NCBI GenBank assembly: GCA_965250275.1
Contig: OZ252297.1
Location: 2,232,001-2,296,000 of the forward strand
Reading direction: 5' to 3'
Length of the DNA: 64,000 bases
Origin: G965250275 sp965250275
GTDB lineage: Bacteria > Pseudomonadota > Alphaproteobacteria > Rhodobacterales > Rhodobacteraceae
This document shows, piece after piece, positions 8,420-16,083 of the stretch. The first letter of the stretch is position 1, and every line of letters begins with the position of its first letter. Made by a program: the position numbers and the translations under genes. Below the pieces are notes generated by a model, which did no database searches, was not told where the DNA came from, and saw only the letters and a program-made list of their open reading frames with translations.

Positions 8420-8511
8420 TGAACACCCATGAGGGCGAGATGAATGGTGTTCATAAGGGTTGACATGTGTTTATGAACATCACATTTGTATGAACATTAC
8501 CCTTGTGAACA
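8420..8511 (+). promoter_or_regulatory. Iterated TGAACA sites upstream of the serine recombinase
   Basis: The hexamer TGAACA occurs at 8420-8425, 8474-8479, 8491-8496 and 8506-8511, and inverted (TGTTCA) at 8448-8453. The pair 8448-8456 and 8471-8479 forms a 9-bp inverted repeat (TGTTCATAA / TTATGAACA) that flanks a TTGACA at 8460-8465. The array ends just before the ATG at 8520. It could be an autoregulatory operator or the recombination site of the enzyme. Confidence 0.5.
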
Positions 8512-8519
8512 GGTGATCA

Positions 8520-9158
8520 ATGTCAAAGACAATTCTCTATGCCCGCGTCTCTACCACTGAACAAACCAGCGAACACCAACTTGAACAGGCCCTAAGGGCA
8601 GGCTTTCAGATTGACGAAGTGGTGACCGACCATGGCACGTCAGGATTGACCATCAAGCTGGCTGATAGGGAAGGGGGAAAGCGCCTTTGCGACATGCTCC
8701 GTGAAGGCGACTCTCTCGTCGTGCGTTGGGTGGACCGTTTAGGGCGTAACTATCAGGACGTGACCGACACCATTCGCAAATTTATCAGCCGAGGCGTGAC
8801 GATCAAAACGGTTATCAACAACATGACCTTCGACGGAACCACCACTGACCCCTCTCAAAGGGCGATCAGAGACGCGCTGATAGCGTTTATGGCTGCAATG
8901 GCAGAGGCACAGGCAGAAGCCACTAAAGAGGCTCAGAGGGCCGGTATAGCGCACCATAAGGCCGCTTCCCCAGAGAAGTTTAAGGGACGCAAGCCGGCCT
9001 TCGACAGGGTGAGCTTCGAGGAGGTGATGGCTATGCTGGCGGCAGGGCAAGGGCACTCGGCGATAGCCAACGCGACTGGGGTCAATCGGAACGCTGTGAT
9101 CAGGATTGCGAAAGACCCTGCCAAAGCGGATGCAGCTCTGGAAAGGTGGGGGATGTGA
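8520..9158 (+). CDS. Serine recombinase (resolvase/invertase family)
   Basis: The 212-residue protein has the full resolvase layout: catalytic Ser11 in YARVST, the DRLGRNYQD segment near 72, a long E helix around residues 120-150, and a C-terminal helix-turn-helix near 165-200 (GHSAIANATGVNRNAVIRI). It is the small type that resolves cointegrates or inverts DNA, not a large serine integrase. As the island already has a tyrosine integrase, this enzyme more likely resolves dimers or inverts a segment. Its upstream region carries five TGAACA-type sites. Confidence 0.9.
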   Translation: MSKTILYARVSTTEQTSEHQLEQALRAGFQIDEVVTDHGTSGLTIKLADREGGKRLCDMLREGDSLVVRWVDRLGRNYQDVTDTIRKFISRGVTIKTVINNMTFDGTTTDPSQRAIRDALIAFMAAMAEAQAEATKEAQRAGIAHHKAASPEKFKGRKPAFDRVSFEEVMAMLAAGQGHSAIANATGVNRNAVIRIAKDPAKADAALERWGM

Positions 9159-10067
9159 AAGATAGACCTACATACTTGGCGAAGAGTTTACGCAGTGTGG
9201 CTGGTTTCTCAAAGAGGTAGCCACTTACACCTCTATCCGCCAAGACAATGAACCCACTGAATGGCCCCGAAAAGAATGTACTCGTTGAAGTCCCGGTGGG
9301 ATTGAATTGCCCGGAGAGCAGGCCGTTGGGCTACCTGAAGACATGCCCGACCAATTAACCCACACCCTTGCAATACAGGTGCTATCGTTGATCTTGGTCG
9401 ATTGGCTCGACGACTAGTGCCGATCAACCGACAAAGGGCGTTTTCAGTATTTGACCCTCCCTTGGCAGAAGTACTCGGCCGTTCGTTGGTTGGAGACTCA
9501 ACCATCATCCTAGCCTTACAGGCACTCGCCACAGTATTTTCCCCAACCGAGACCCTGAGAAACCTTCCGTAGAGCAGTCACTAGGGGTCAAATTGACCTC
9601 AATGACGAAAGCAATGGGGTGGGATCTATTTTTGGTAAGATCGGCCTTAAGCTCGAATTGAAGTGAACATCGTCTTCGTACTGCAGCCATCGGAGTTGGG
9701 TCTTCAAGAAGAGCGTCCCTTGCAAGCAACCGGTCGGCGACCCTTTGGGGTGCGACTGGGGTGTCTGGTCCATGCAGTCGAATTCCATTCTGAACTGGCA
9801 TAATTGTCTGTCGTCCAACGCCGCCTTGATGACTTCGCGCCATTGGCGCAGTCAATCTAAGCCTTCAACGATTGCGGTGCCCCTGTCGCGAATTTTGGCG
9901 TCGCTCCGATAATCCGCCCTCCGCATATATAATATACACCCTAATTTGCACCTTAAGGCGCTTCGGCTTCGCCTACGCGGCTAAGAAACGAAACATTTGG
10001 TGTCTAACCCTCAGTTGGACCAGCTTCGCTGAGTGAACCGGAGAAAACCCACTAACGGGAAAGACCA
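9159..10067. other. Long stretch without a convincing gene
   Basis: Minus-strand frames at 9233-9532 and 9505-9855 are open for 99 and 116 codons, but they lack ribosome sites and familiar motifs. The plus strand has a 73-codon frame ending near 9570 without a usable ATG. An AT-rich TATATAATATAC lies near 9927, and a small hairpin (AGGCG / CGCCT) follows near 9956-9974. The segment may hold decayed genes or an RNA. Confidence 0.4.
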
Positions 10068-10175
10068 ATGTTTGCTTGCGCAGTGAAGACCCAAGAAACA
10101 CGCTTCGCAGCGATTGCTAAGTCATCATCACCTTGGGACTCCAAGGACAAAGCCCCATGTGATCGCTGCCCTTGA
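10068..10175 (+). CDS. Possible 35-residue protein overlapping a stem-loop region
   Basis: A short frame begins ATG at 10068 (GGGAAAGACCA upstream) and ends TGA at 10173-10175. It reads MFACAVKTQETRFAAIAKSS, then a charged segment with a C-x2-C pair near its end. The same DNA contains a perfect 6-bp hairpin (10131-10136 with 10141-10146, loop GACT) inside a larger 8-bp pairing (10107-10114 with 10162-10169). It may therefore be a leader peptide, a small protein, or simply a structured RNA. The stretch 10176-10336 up to the next gene shows nothing further. Confidence 0.3.
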   Translation: MFACAVKTQETRFAAIAKSSSPWDSKDKAPCDRCP

Positions 10176-10336
10176 AGGCGCAATCTGATTGAACCGTGAG
10201 CTGCTCAGGACGCCATCAGGATAGTCTTCACATGCACCTGAACGGGAAGAGGTGCACCTGGCGACGTTGATGCCGTCAAAAGTCTAGTGCCACTTCCATC
10301 ACCAACGACTACTCAACGCCGCGAAAGGAACTCGTT

Positions 10337-10816
10337 ATGTTCGACCCTGTCGATCCAAAAGTCATGCCTATCGCAGACATCTCAGAATGTCCCGCTTGTG
10401 GCACCCCATTCAATCGCAAGAGGTCCAATCAGATTTTCTGCTCAAGACCATGCCAACGCAAAACCTCAAGGAACTCCGCTAGAGGTGACCGAACCGTCGA
10501 GCACAGTCGACGCTCGTCGAAGCACTATGAACGTGCGGCAAGGCTCACCGAGATGATCTACTCAACGCCGCCCAAACAGCGCCTCGGAATGATGCAACAC
10601 ATCCTCTCGTTTACTCCGAATGATGCCAGTCTCAGAAGCATTCTGACAGACCCTGTGTATCTCAAGGAACTACCTCGTGCCGATAACCGGATGAACATCT
10701 CAAAAGCCGCGAATGCTTACACACAGAAGTTCTTTGGCCTCTCGATAAAGCTTTATCTCGAAGCGGCTTGTGCAGGCAAGCAAACGTCTGGCCACGAGAG
10801 AAGGGATGACAACTGA
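10337..10816 (+). CDS. Small zinc-ribbon protein of unknown function
   Basis: The protein has 159 residues. The N-terminal part contains C18-x2-C21 and C35-x3-C39 (CPAC ... FCSRPC), a likely zinc ribbon or treble-clef. A basic linker (RKTSRNSARGDR) follows, then a helical C-terminal part with no family I recognise. A fair ribosome site (AAAGGAAC) precedes the ATG. Its stop touches the start of the RNase HI gene (TGA then ATG), so the two are one operon. The zinc and basic features suggest nucleic-acid binding. Confidence 0.65.
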   Translation: MFDPVDPKVMPIADISECPACGTPFNRKRSNQIFCSRPCQRKTSRNSARGDRTVEHSRRSSKHYERAARLTEMIYSTPPKQRLGMMQHILSFTPNDASLRSILTDPVYLKELPRADNRMNISKAANAYTQKFFGLSIKLYLEAACAGKQTSGHERRDDN

Positions 10817-11305
10817 ATGAAGCCGAATGGAACACTTACAATGGCTAGAAACGGTATCACTATTCACGTTGACGGTTGCTGCCTTGGCAACCCCGGCAAG
10901 GGTGGCTACGCCGCTGTTGTCCGTAGATACGAAAATGGCGTTGAGACCAAGAAGCGAGCCATCGCCAAAAGTGAGCCGGAAACGACGAACAACCAGATGG
11001 AACTAATGGCAGGCATTTCAGGTTTACGCCAAATCAAACGGAACGAAACGGCTAAGATAACAGTATTTTCAGATAGCCAATATGTCGTTCTCGGGATGTC
11101 TGAACGCCTGCCCAATTGGCGAAAGGAAGGCTGGCGGTGCGCCAGCGGACGGCCAGTGAAGAATCAAGAGCTTTGGGAAACGCTTTGGGCTGTCTCGATA
11201 GGGCTGAATGTCCAATGGAAGTGGGTCTGTAGTCAAAGTGGCGATCTTCACATGGAAGAAGCAGACCTTTTGGCCAAGCGAGCTGCTTCCGAACAGGCTC
11301 GATAG
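10817..11305 (+). CDS. Ribonuclease HI, island-encoded
   Basis: The 162-residue protein has the four acidic residues of RNase HI in order: D19 (HVDGCCLGNPGKGG), E62 (NNQMEL), D86 (VFSDSQYVV) and D150 (EEADLLAKRA). It would cut the RNA strand of RNA-DNA hybrids. Length is normal. An alternative ATG lies 8 codons in. The basic region between residues 100 and 120 fits the substrate-binding handle. It is coupled to the zinc-ribbon gene. A mobile RNase HI beside a reverse transcriptase island is notable, though the two are 8.7 kb apart and on opposite strands. Confidence 0.9.
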   Translation: MKPNGTLTMARNGITIHVDGCCLGNPGKGGYAAVVRRYENGVETKKRAIAKSEPETTNNQMELMAGISGLRQIKRNETAKITVFSDSQYVVLGMSERLPNWRKEGWRCASGRPVKNQELWETLWAVSIGLNVQWKWVCSQSGDLHMEEADLLAKRAASEQAR

Positions 11306-11353
11306 CAGGCAAAACGTCCCTTCGTGAGTTACACGGCAAGCGAAGCAGTAGTC

Positions 11354-12184
11354 CTACTCTGTCGTAATATGCTGCTGCTTCGCACGCCAGTCCCTAATGT
11401 CGTTACAGAGTAGTCCGACTAAAACGCTGGAGAGCAAAGCTTTTCCTTCGCCATCTGGCGTGAACGAAGGATGATGGTGTTCGTCCATAGACCATGTGCC
11501 TAGGTACTCGCCATCATTGGTAATCACCGAGCCATCGTCGCAAAGGTTTACCGGATAAACCAGCGGTCCATCAGCGGGGACGCCATAGTGGTGCAGAAGC
11601 TGCTCTTGTTCGGCTTGCGACAGCTCGGAAAGTTCGGAAGGCGGCATATGCGCCGTCATCGCCTTTGGCTTAGCGCGCTTTCCAGACTTCTTGCGCTGTT
11701 TGCCCTGCCTCCATGGCGGGGAATTCATGGACTTGGCTCGTTCTAGCTGCTGACGAAGGTTCTCAGACTGAAATGCACCGCAAGTATCGGTCTGGTCCTG
11801 AAAAACAGCAGCTACGCCAACGATTACCGGCATCCGGCCTTCGCTCTTAGGAATACTCGGGATCGACGTATTGAACCTTGGTGCATAGGCGCGAATTGCA
11901 GTGCTTTCCCTTTCATCCATCTCATCTTGCGAGCAAGGTGCCAGAGCAAGTGACCAAGGAAGCGAGGTGTCTGATACTCGGTGATACACGCTCCCAAGGC
12001 TCACTAGAGAGCGTTCGCGAAGATTCCATGATTGTCCTACATAAACGATCTCACCGGCGCATCCGATCAGATAGATGCCCCTTCCACCAGTTGGGGTTGC
12101 AAAGAGAGTGTCTAATTGGTCGTTGGGGTTCCTCACGAAGACTTGTCGTCGCCAAATCAGAAACTGATCGCGATTGCAAAGCAT
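11354..12184 (-). CDS. GIY-YIG domain protein
   Basis: The protein has 276 residues. Residues of about 34-110 carry a GIY-YIG nuclease-like domain: RGIYLIG, then IVYVGQSWNLRER, and a late glutamate in DERESTAIRAYAPRFN. The middle is basic and low in complexity (KQRKKSGKRAKPK). The C-terminal third (about 190-276) is a separate unrecognised domain. The gene lies 15 bases after the integrase stop on the same strand and probably shares its transcript. It may be a nuclease helping element transfer, or a homing-type or defence enzyme. Confidence 0.7.
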   Translation of the reverse strand: MLCNRDQFLIWRRQVFVRNPNDQLDTLFATPTGGRGIYLIGCAGEIVYVGQSWNLRERSLVSLGSVYHRVSDTSLPWSLALAPCSQDEMDERESTAIRAYAPRFNTSIPSIPKSEGRMPVIVGVAAVFQDQTDTCGAFQSENLRQQLERAKSMNSPPWRQGKQRKKSGKRAKPKAMTAHMPPSELSELSQAEQEQLLHHYGVPADGPLVYPVNLCDDGSVITNDGEYLGTWSMDEHHHPSFTPDGEGKALLSSVLVGLLCNDIRDWRAKQQHITTE

Positions 12185-12199
12185 CTCGACACTCCTCTT

Positions 12200-13549
12200 T
12201 TACAAGCCAGCTTTCTCCGCCCACTTAACGAACTCCCTTAGTCTTGCCTCACGGCCACCATAGGTGTTCTCTGCAACCTCCTGCATGGCGTGCCCGGTGT
12301 ACCCCCGACGCACACCTTCTGGAGCACCTGCATCGCGCATTTTGTCGGTGACCCGATGGCGCAAGCCATATGCCACCAGATTAGATTTTTCTCCTCTGAA
12401 CTTCTTCACGTGGTTCATTATGGCGGCAGAGAGATTGGTATTCCCCGTCTCATGGACGTAGCGGGGCAGGATGGCTGCATGTCCTTCAGACAGCCTCATT
12501 AGCTCTCTCATGGCGACCTGAGCGCGGTTGGTAAGTGGTACCTGACGGATGCTCGTTTTGGACTTGCGGTTTTTTTTGGCAGCATTCGGACGAATGAAGA
12601 CGTGAGGCACTGCGTCATCGAGTTTGACGTCCTCCCTGAGCATGGAAGCGAACTCACTCACACGGGCACCTGTCGAAACACACAGCGCCCACACATGCTT
12701 AAGCACAGGGTTCTTAGCTTCTTCCTGGAGGCTCTTCGTCACCGCATCTACGATATCGTCTGGGAGCGGGGGGCGCCTGTCCATCTTTGCTTTATCAGGT
12801 TCAGGCCACGGGATACCGGAAAAGACGTCGTTGTTGAATATCTCGTCAGTGTTCTTACGGGCATGATTTAGAACCGATACCACGATGTTGGTCTCTCTTT
12901 GCATGCTCTCGCCGTCCATCGGTTGTCCATCACGCTTCCTGTAGTTGACGTAGAAGTCGCGATAGTGCCTGCGATGGGTGGTCTTGCTGAGACTTATTAG
13001 GGCCAACTTGTCGATATCTCCCAACGCATCCCTTAGTCGCTTCTCTATACGCTTTAGATCGTTCTGCCTTTTCCTGCTGGTCTTCTCGATTTCCTTGTCT
13101 TTCCAAAACAATTTGAAGGCGTCTCCAAGGGTCATCGCTGGAGCCTTGGCAGTAGGTTCCAACATGGCCTTCTTGACCAGATGGTCTACCTTGTAGGGAA
13201 GTCCTTCTAATACCATCTTGACTGTCTCTGGGTCGTCTGGGTCGAGGCCTGCAATGCCTTCCATCAGGCCAGCACCTACGAGCAGGGCGTCATGCCACTT
13301 CTCTTGTGTGGTTCGGTTATCGACACCCTCGCGGCCCATGTCAGCGCGAGCCTGACGAACCATCCTGTCGAACTCCTGCATGATAGCTTCGTATTCGCGC
13401 GCAAAAGCTACGCCTGCAGTATTGCGAATATGCACTTGAAGGGTTGGCTGTCCTGTAAAATCCGCGACGTCCTTTGGGAATCTTCTTCGGAAGCGAAGCA
13501 CTCCGTTTGCTAGCCGGTCTACGTGTTGTATTTTACCTTTCACTACCAT
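12200..13549 (-). CDS. Tyrosine-type integrase of the island
   Basis: The 449-residue protein has an N-terminal arm and SAM-like domain followed by a phage-integrase catalytic domain. Visible active-site parts are the first Arg in STGARVSEF, the H-x2-R box YGLRHRVTDKM, and the last His and Tyr in GYTGHAMQEVAENTYGG. The gene starts about 90 bases from the tRNA-Asn 3' end and reads away from it, so it should be the enzyme that inserted the island at the 15-bp att repeat. Confidence 0.92.
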   Translation of the reverse strand: MVVKGKIQHVDRLANGVLRFRRRFPKDVADFTGQPTLQVHIRNTAGVAFAREYEAIMQEFDRMVRQARADMGREGVDNRTTQEKWHDALLVGAGLMEGIAGLDPDDPETVKMVLEGLPYKVDHLVKKAMLEPTAKAPAMTLGDAFKLFWKDKEIEKTSRKRQNDLKRIEKRLRDALGDIDKLALISLSKTTHRRHYRDFYVNYRKRDGQPMDGESMQRETNIVVSVLNHARKNTDEIFNNDVFSGIPWPEPDKAKMDRRPPLPDDIVDAVTKSLQEEAKNPVLKHVWALCVSTGARVSEFASMLREDVKLDDAVPHVFIRPNAAKKNRKSKTSIRQVPLTNRAQVAMRELMRLSEGHAAILPRYVHETGNTNLSAAIMNHVKKFRGEKSNLVAYGLRHRVTDKMRDAGAPEGVRRGYTGHAMQEVAENTYGGREARLREFVKWAEKAGL

Positions 13550-13594
13550 CTACGTGTCTCCGAAGTGTGCTGTATTGTGTGCTTTGGAGAGCAC

Positions 13595-13632
13595 CTAAAG
13601 GCCCCTATAGCAAGGAAATTAGGGGCTTAGAT
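13595..13632 (-). terminator. Hairpin supplied by the island just after tRNA-Asn
   Basis: GCCCCTA at 13601-13607 pairs with TAGGGGC at 13620-13626 (7 bp, 12-base loop). On the minus strand this lies 14 bases past the tRNA 3' end, where the tRNA terminator would be expected. The T-run after it is poor, so it may act as a terminator or as a processing signal. Confidence 0.4.
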
Positions 13633-13640
13633 GGGAGAAA

Positions 13641-13715
13641 TGGCTCCGGCGGTAGGGATCGAACCTACGACCAATTGATTAACAGTCAACTGCTCTACCG
13701 CTGAGCTACGCCGGA
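13641..13715 (-). tRNA. tRNA-Asn (anticodon GTT)
   Basis: On the minus strand the sequence starts TCCGGCG, continues with a D-arm (AGCTCAGCGGTAGAGC), an anticodon arm with GTT in the loop (CTGTTAA), and a T-arm GGTTCGATCC. It closes with CGCCGGA, discriminator G and an encoded CCA (13641-13643). All arms pair. Its last 15 bases are the island's attachment core, and the gene is intact. Confidence 0.95.
13642..13656. repeat. Right attachment-site repeat, inside tRNA-Asn
   Basis: This is the same 15 bases as 613-627 and marks the tRNA-side border of the island. Confidence 0.8.
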
Positions 13716-13793
13716 ACGGTGCGCGCGATATAGCAAGGCGATTCTGACGCGTCCAGAGGCATTACGCAGTTTTCCGGACAAAACTTCGCGGTG

Positions 13794-14711
13794 TCACCCG
13801 CGCCGTTCGAACCGGGCATTTGCCGACAGGGTGCCAAGGGGCGCGGCAAGGGATCTCCCCATCAAATCAATGAGATGCGCCAGCACGTTGCGCTCCGCGG
13901 CAGGCAGCAAGGCGCGTGGAGTGTCGGTGTAGATCCGCTCCGCCAGATCGAATGCGGTTGCCGGGCCGTCCTGCAAAGCGTCGAGAATTGCGCGTTCACG
14001 GGTCATGCGATGCGTGATCAGCCAGTCCATTCGACCGTCCGGGTCAGTCACCGGGGCGCCATGACCGGGATAGAACACCCGCCAGTTTCGGTCGCGCAGC
14101 TTTCGGCAGGACGCCATGAAATCCGTCAGGTCTCCGTCCGGCGGTGACACCAGAGAACTCGCCCAGCCCATCACGTGATCCGCCGTGAAACATGCATCTC
14201 CAAACCCAAGGGCGATGTGGTTGCCGAGATGCCCCGGCGTGTGGATGACGTCCAACTGCCAATCGTCGCCGTGCACGGTGTCGCCACCTGCAAGCCTTTC
14301 GTCCGGGACAAAGCCCGCGTCGATCCCTTCGCCACCGCCCACCAGCCCGGTCTCGGCGAGCTTTTGCATGATTGGACTGCGACCGGACTGGGCGTCGCCG
14401 AACGCGAGGACCGGCGCGCCAATGGCTTGCGCCAGAGGGCGGGCCAGCGGTGCATGGTCGATATGCGTGTGCGTGACGATGATGTGGCTGATCGATTGAT
14501 CGTTGCCCACAGCACTCAGGATCGCGTCGAGATGCGCAGAATTGTCAGGGCCAGGGTCGATCACAGCGAGGTTTCGCGTGCCGACCAGATATGTGTTTGT
14601 GCCGCGATAGGTCATCGGCGATGGGTTCGGCGCCACGATCCGCCTCAAACCGGGTTCCAGCTCTTCGGCCGCGCCAATCGGTGGGTCGAAGTCATCGGGT
14701 GGCGTGACCAT
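13794..14711 (-). CDS. MBL-fold metallo-hydrolase
   Basis: The 305-residue protein has the metallo-beta-lactamase fold signature THTHIDH (residues 80-86), further metal ligands in HTPGHLGNH and FTADHVMGW, and a winged-helix-like tail. It resembles the LACTB2-like branch of hydrolases that act on thioesters or RNA; the true substrate is not known from sequence. A strong ribosome site (AGGAAGAGAG) precedes the ATG. It is transcribed away from the kinase gene 40 bases off. The chromosomal flank starts again here after the tRNA. Confidence 0.85.
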   Translation of the reverse strand: MVTPPDDFDPPIGAAEELEPGLRRIVAPNPSPMTYRGTNTYLVGTRNLAVIDPGPDNSAHLDAILSAVGNDQSISHIIVTHTHIDHAPLARPLAQAIGAPVLAFGDAQSGRSPIMQKLAETGLVGGGEGIDAGFVPDERLAGGDTVHGDDWQLDVIHTPGHLGNHIALGFGDACFTADHVMGWASSLVSPPDGDLTDFMASCRKLRDRNWRVFYPGHGAPVTDPDGRMDWLITHRMTRERAILDALQDGPATAFDLAERIYTDTPRALLPAAERNVLAHLIDLMGRSLAAPLGTLSANARFERRG

Positions 14712-14751
14712 CTCTCTTCCTCTTGCTGGGTCGGCTCGCTAGGCTTAGCCC

Positions 14752-16071
14752 ATGAAGTTCCGTTGGCTCAAACACTATATGCCCCGAAGCTTGTACGGGC
14801 GTGCGGCGCTTATCCTGGTTTTGCCGGTTGTGGCCCTACAACTGGTGGTTTCGGTGGTTTTCATCCAGCGCCATTTCGAGGATGTGACCACGCAGATGAC
14901 GCTGACGGTGGTGCGGGAACTGCGGTTGATCGGGCAGGAGGCTGCCGGCTCCGACACCAGGCAGGAGGCCCTGGACCGTCTCGCGCCGATGCTGCGGACG
15001 CTGCAGATGGAGGTCCGGTTCGTCCCGACGGATGAGGTGCCGCAGCGCGACAGCATCCGGTGGTACGATTTCACCGGGCGGGAAGTGATCCGGACTCTGC
15101 GCCAGTCCCTGCCGGGGTCGGGCGCGGTCATTCTGCCGGACAATCGGCGGGTCCTCTTCTACATCGACACTGATCTCGGCCCCGCAGAGGTGATTTTTGG
15201 TCGCCGGCGCGTTTCCGCCGCCGCTCCTCACCAGCTTCCGGTGATCATGCTGTTTTTCGGAGCGCTGATGACGATCATCGCCTTCGTCTACATGCGGAAC
15301 CAGCTGCGACCCATCACGCGGTTGGCTAACGCGGCGGAGGCGTTCGGGAAGGGCCGGACGGTTCCGTACTCTCCCAACGGGGCGGTTGAGGTGCGCATTG
15401 CCGGCAACGCCTTTCTGGACATGCGGGCGCGGATCGAACGGCAGATCGAACAGCGGACCCTGATGCTGTCCGGGGTCAGTCACGATTTGCGCACGCCGCT
15501 GACCCGGCTGAAGCTGGGACTGGCCATGATGGACGAAGAGGACGCTGCGCCGCTTCTGCGGGACGTGGATGAAATGCAGCAGTTGCTGGACGCCTTTCTG
15601 AGCTTTTCCAAGGGCGCGCTGGAGGGGGAGCCCGAGAAGGTGGACCCGATCGATCTGACCCGGTCCATTGTCGAAGACGCCCGGCGCGGCGGTACTGCCG
15701 TCACACTCAGCGACGCCGAGGGCGAAGGCAAAGTGATCCTGCGCCCTCTGGCCATCCGGCGCGCGCTGGAGAACCTGATCGGGAATGCGGTGCGTTATGG
15801 CACATGCGCCGAAGTGTCGGTCGCGCTGACGGAAAAGGCGCTGCGCATCCGGGTCGAAGACGACGGCCCGGGCATTCCCTCTGATCAGCGCGAACAGGCG
15901 ATGAAGCCCTTCGCCCGCCTCGATCCGTCGCGCAACCAGAACAAGGGCAGCGGCGTTGGGCTGGGGCTGGCCATTGCTTCCGACATCGCGCGGGCGCATG
16001 GCGGCGTGTTGCGCCTGGGCCAGAGCGCGGCACTCGGAGGCCTGCGGGCGGATATCGTGATCGGGCGCTGA
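14752..16071 (+). CDS. Sensor histidine kinase, EnvZ-like
   Basis: The protein has 439 residues. It shows a first membrane helix (about 17-38), a periplasmic loop of about 120 residues, a second helix (about 162-182), HAMP, the H-box SHDLRTPLTRLK with phospho-accepting His244, and the N, G1 and G2 boxes (NLIGNAVRYG, EDDGPGIP, GVGLGLAIA). This layout is that of EnvZ-type kinases of the inner membrane, which autophosphorylate and pass phosphate to an OmpR-type regulator. No response-regulator gene lies beside it in this window, so its partner must be elsewhere. Confidence 0.9.
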   Translation: MKFRWLKHYMPRSLYGRAALILVLPVVALQLVVSVVFIQRHFEDVTTQMTLTVVRELRLIGQEAAGSDTRQEALDRLAPMLRTLQMEVRFVPTDEVPQRDSIRWYDFTGREVIRTLRQSLPGSGAVILPDNRRVLFYIDTDLGPAEVIFGRRRVSAAAPHQLPVIMLFFGALMTIIAFVYMRNQLRPITRLANAAEAFGKGRTVPYSPNGAVEVRIAGNAFLDMRARIERQIEQRTLMLSGVSHDLRTPLTRLKLGLAMMDEEDAAPLLRDVDEMQQLLDAFLSFSKGALEGEPEKVDPIDLTRSIVEDARRGGTAVTLSDAEGEGKVILRPLAIRRALENLIGNAVRYGTCAEVSVALTEKALRIRVEDDGPGIPSDQREQAMKPFARLDPSRNQNKGSGVGLGLAIASDIARAHGGVLRLGQSAALGGLRADIVIGR

Positions 16072-16083
16072 AGCCGCGCGCGC

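Larger units (their letters stand above)
613..13656. mobile_element. Integrated genomic island in tRNA-Asn (about 13.0 kb)
   Basis: The element is bounded by the 15-bp repeats at 613-627 and 13642-13656. It has a tyrosine integrase at one end pointing away from the adjacent tRNA. Cargo: a DRT2-like reverse transcriptase, an R-M-like operon, a putative ADP-ribosyltransferase-like gene, a serine recombinase, a zinc-ribbon protein, RNase HI and a GIY-YIG protein. No structural phage genes, relaxase or replication initiator was recognised, so it looks like a defence island or satellite-type element rather than a full prophage or ICE. Base composition is visibly less GC-rich in parts (for example 8400-10700) than the flanks. 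The stretch 628-824, past the reverse transcriptase stop, holds no recognisable gene. Confidence 0.8.

Noticed and set aside
9233..9855. Two open frames on the minus strand in the island gap (99 and 116 codons)
   Set aside because: No ribosome sites, no recognisable motifs, and they overlap each other. Kept only as part of the uncertain stretch.
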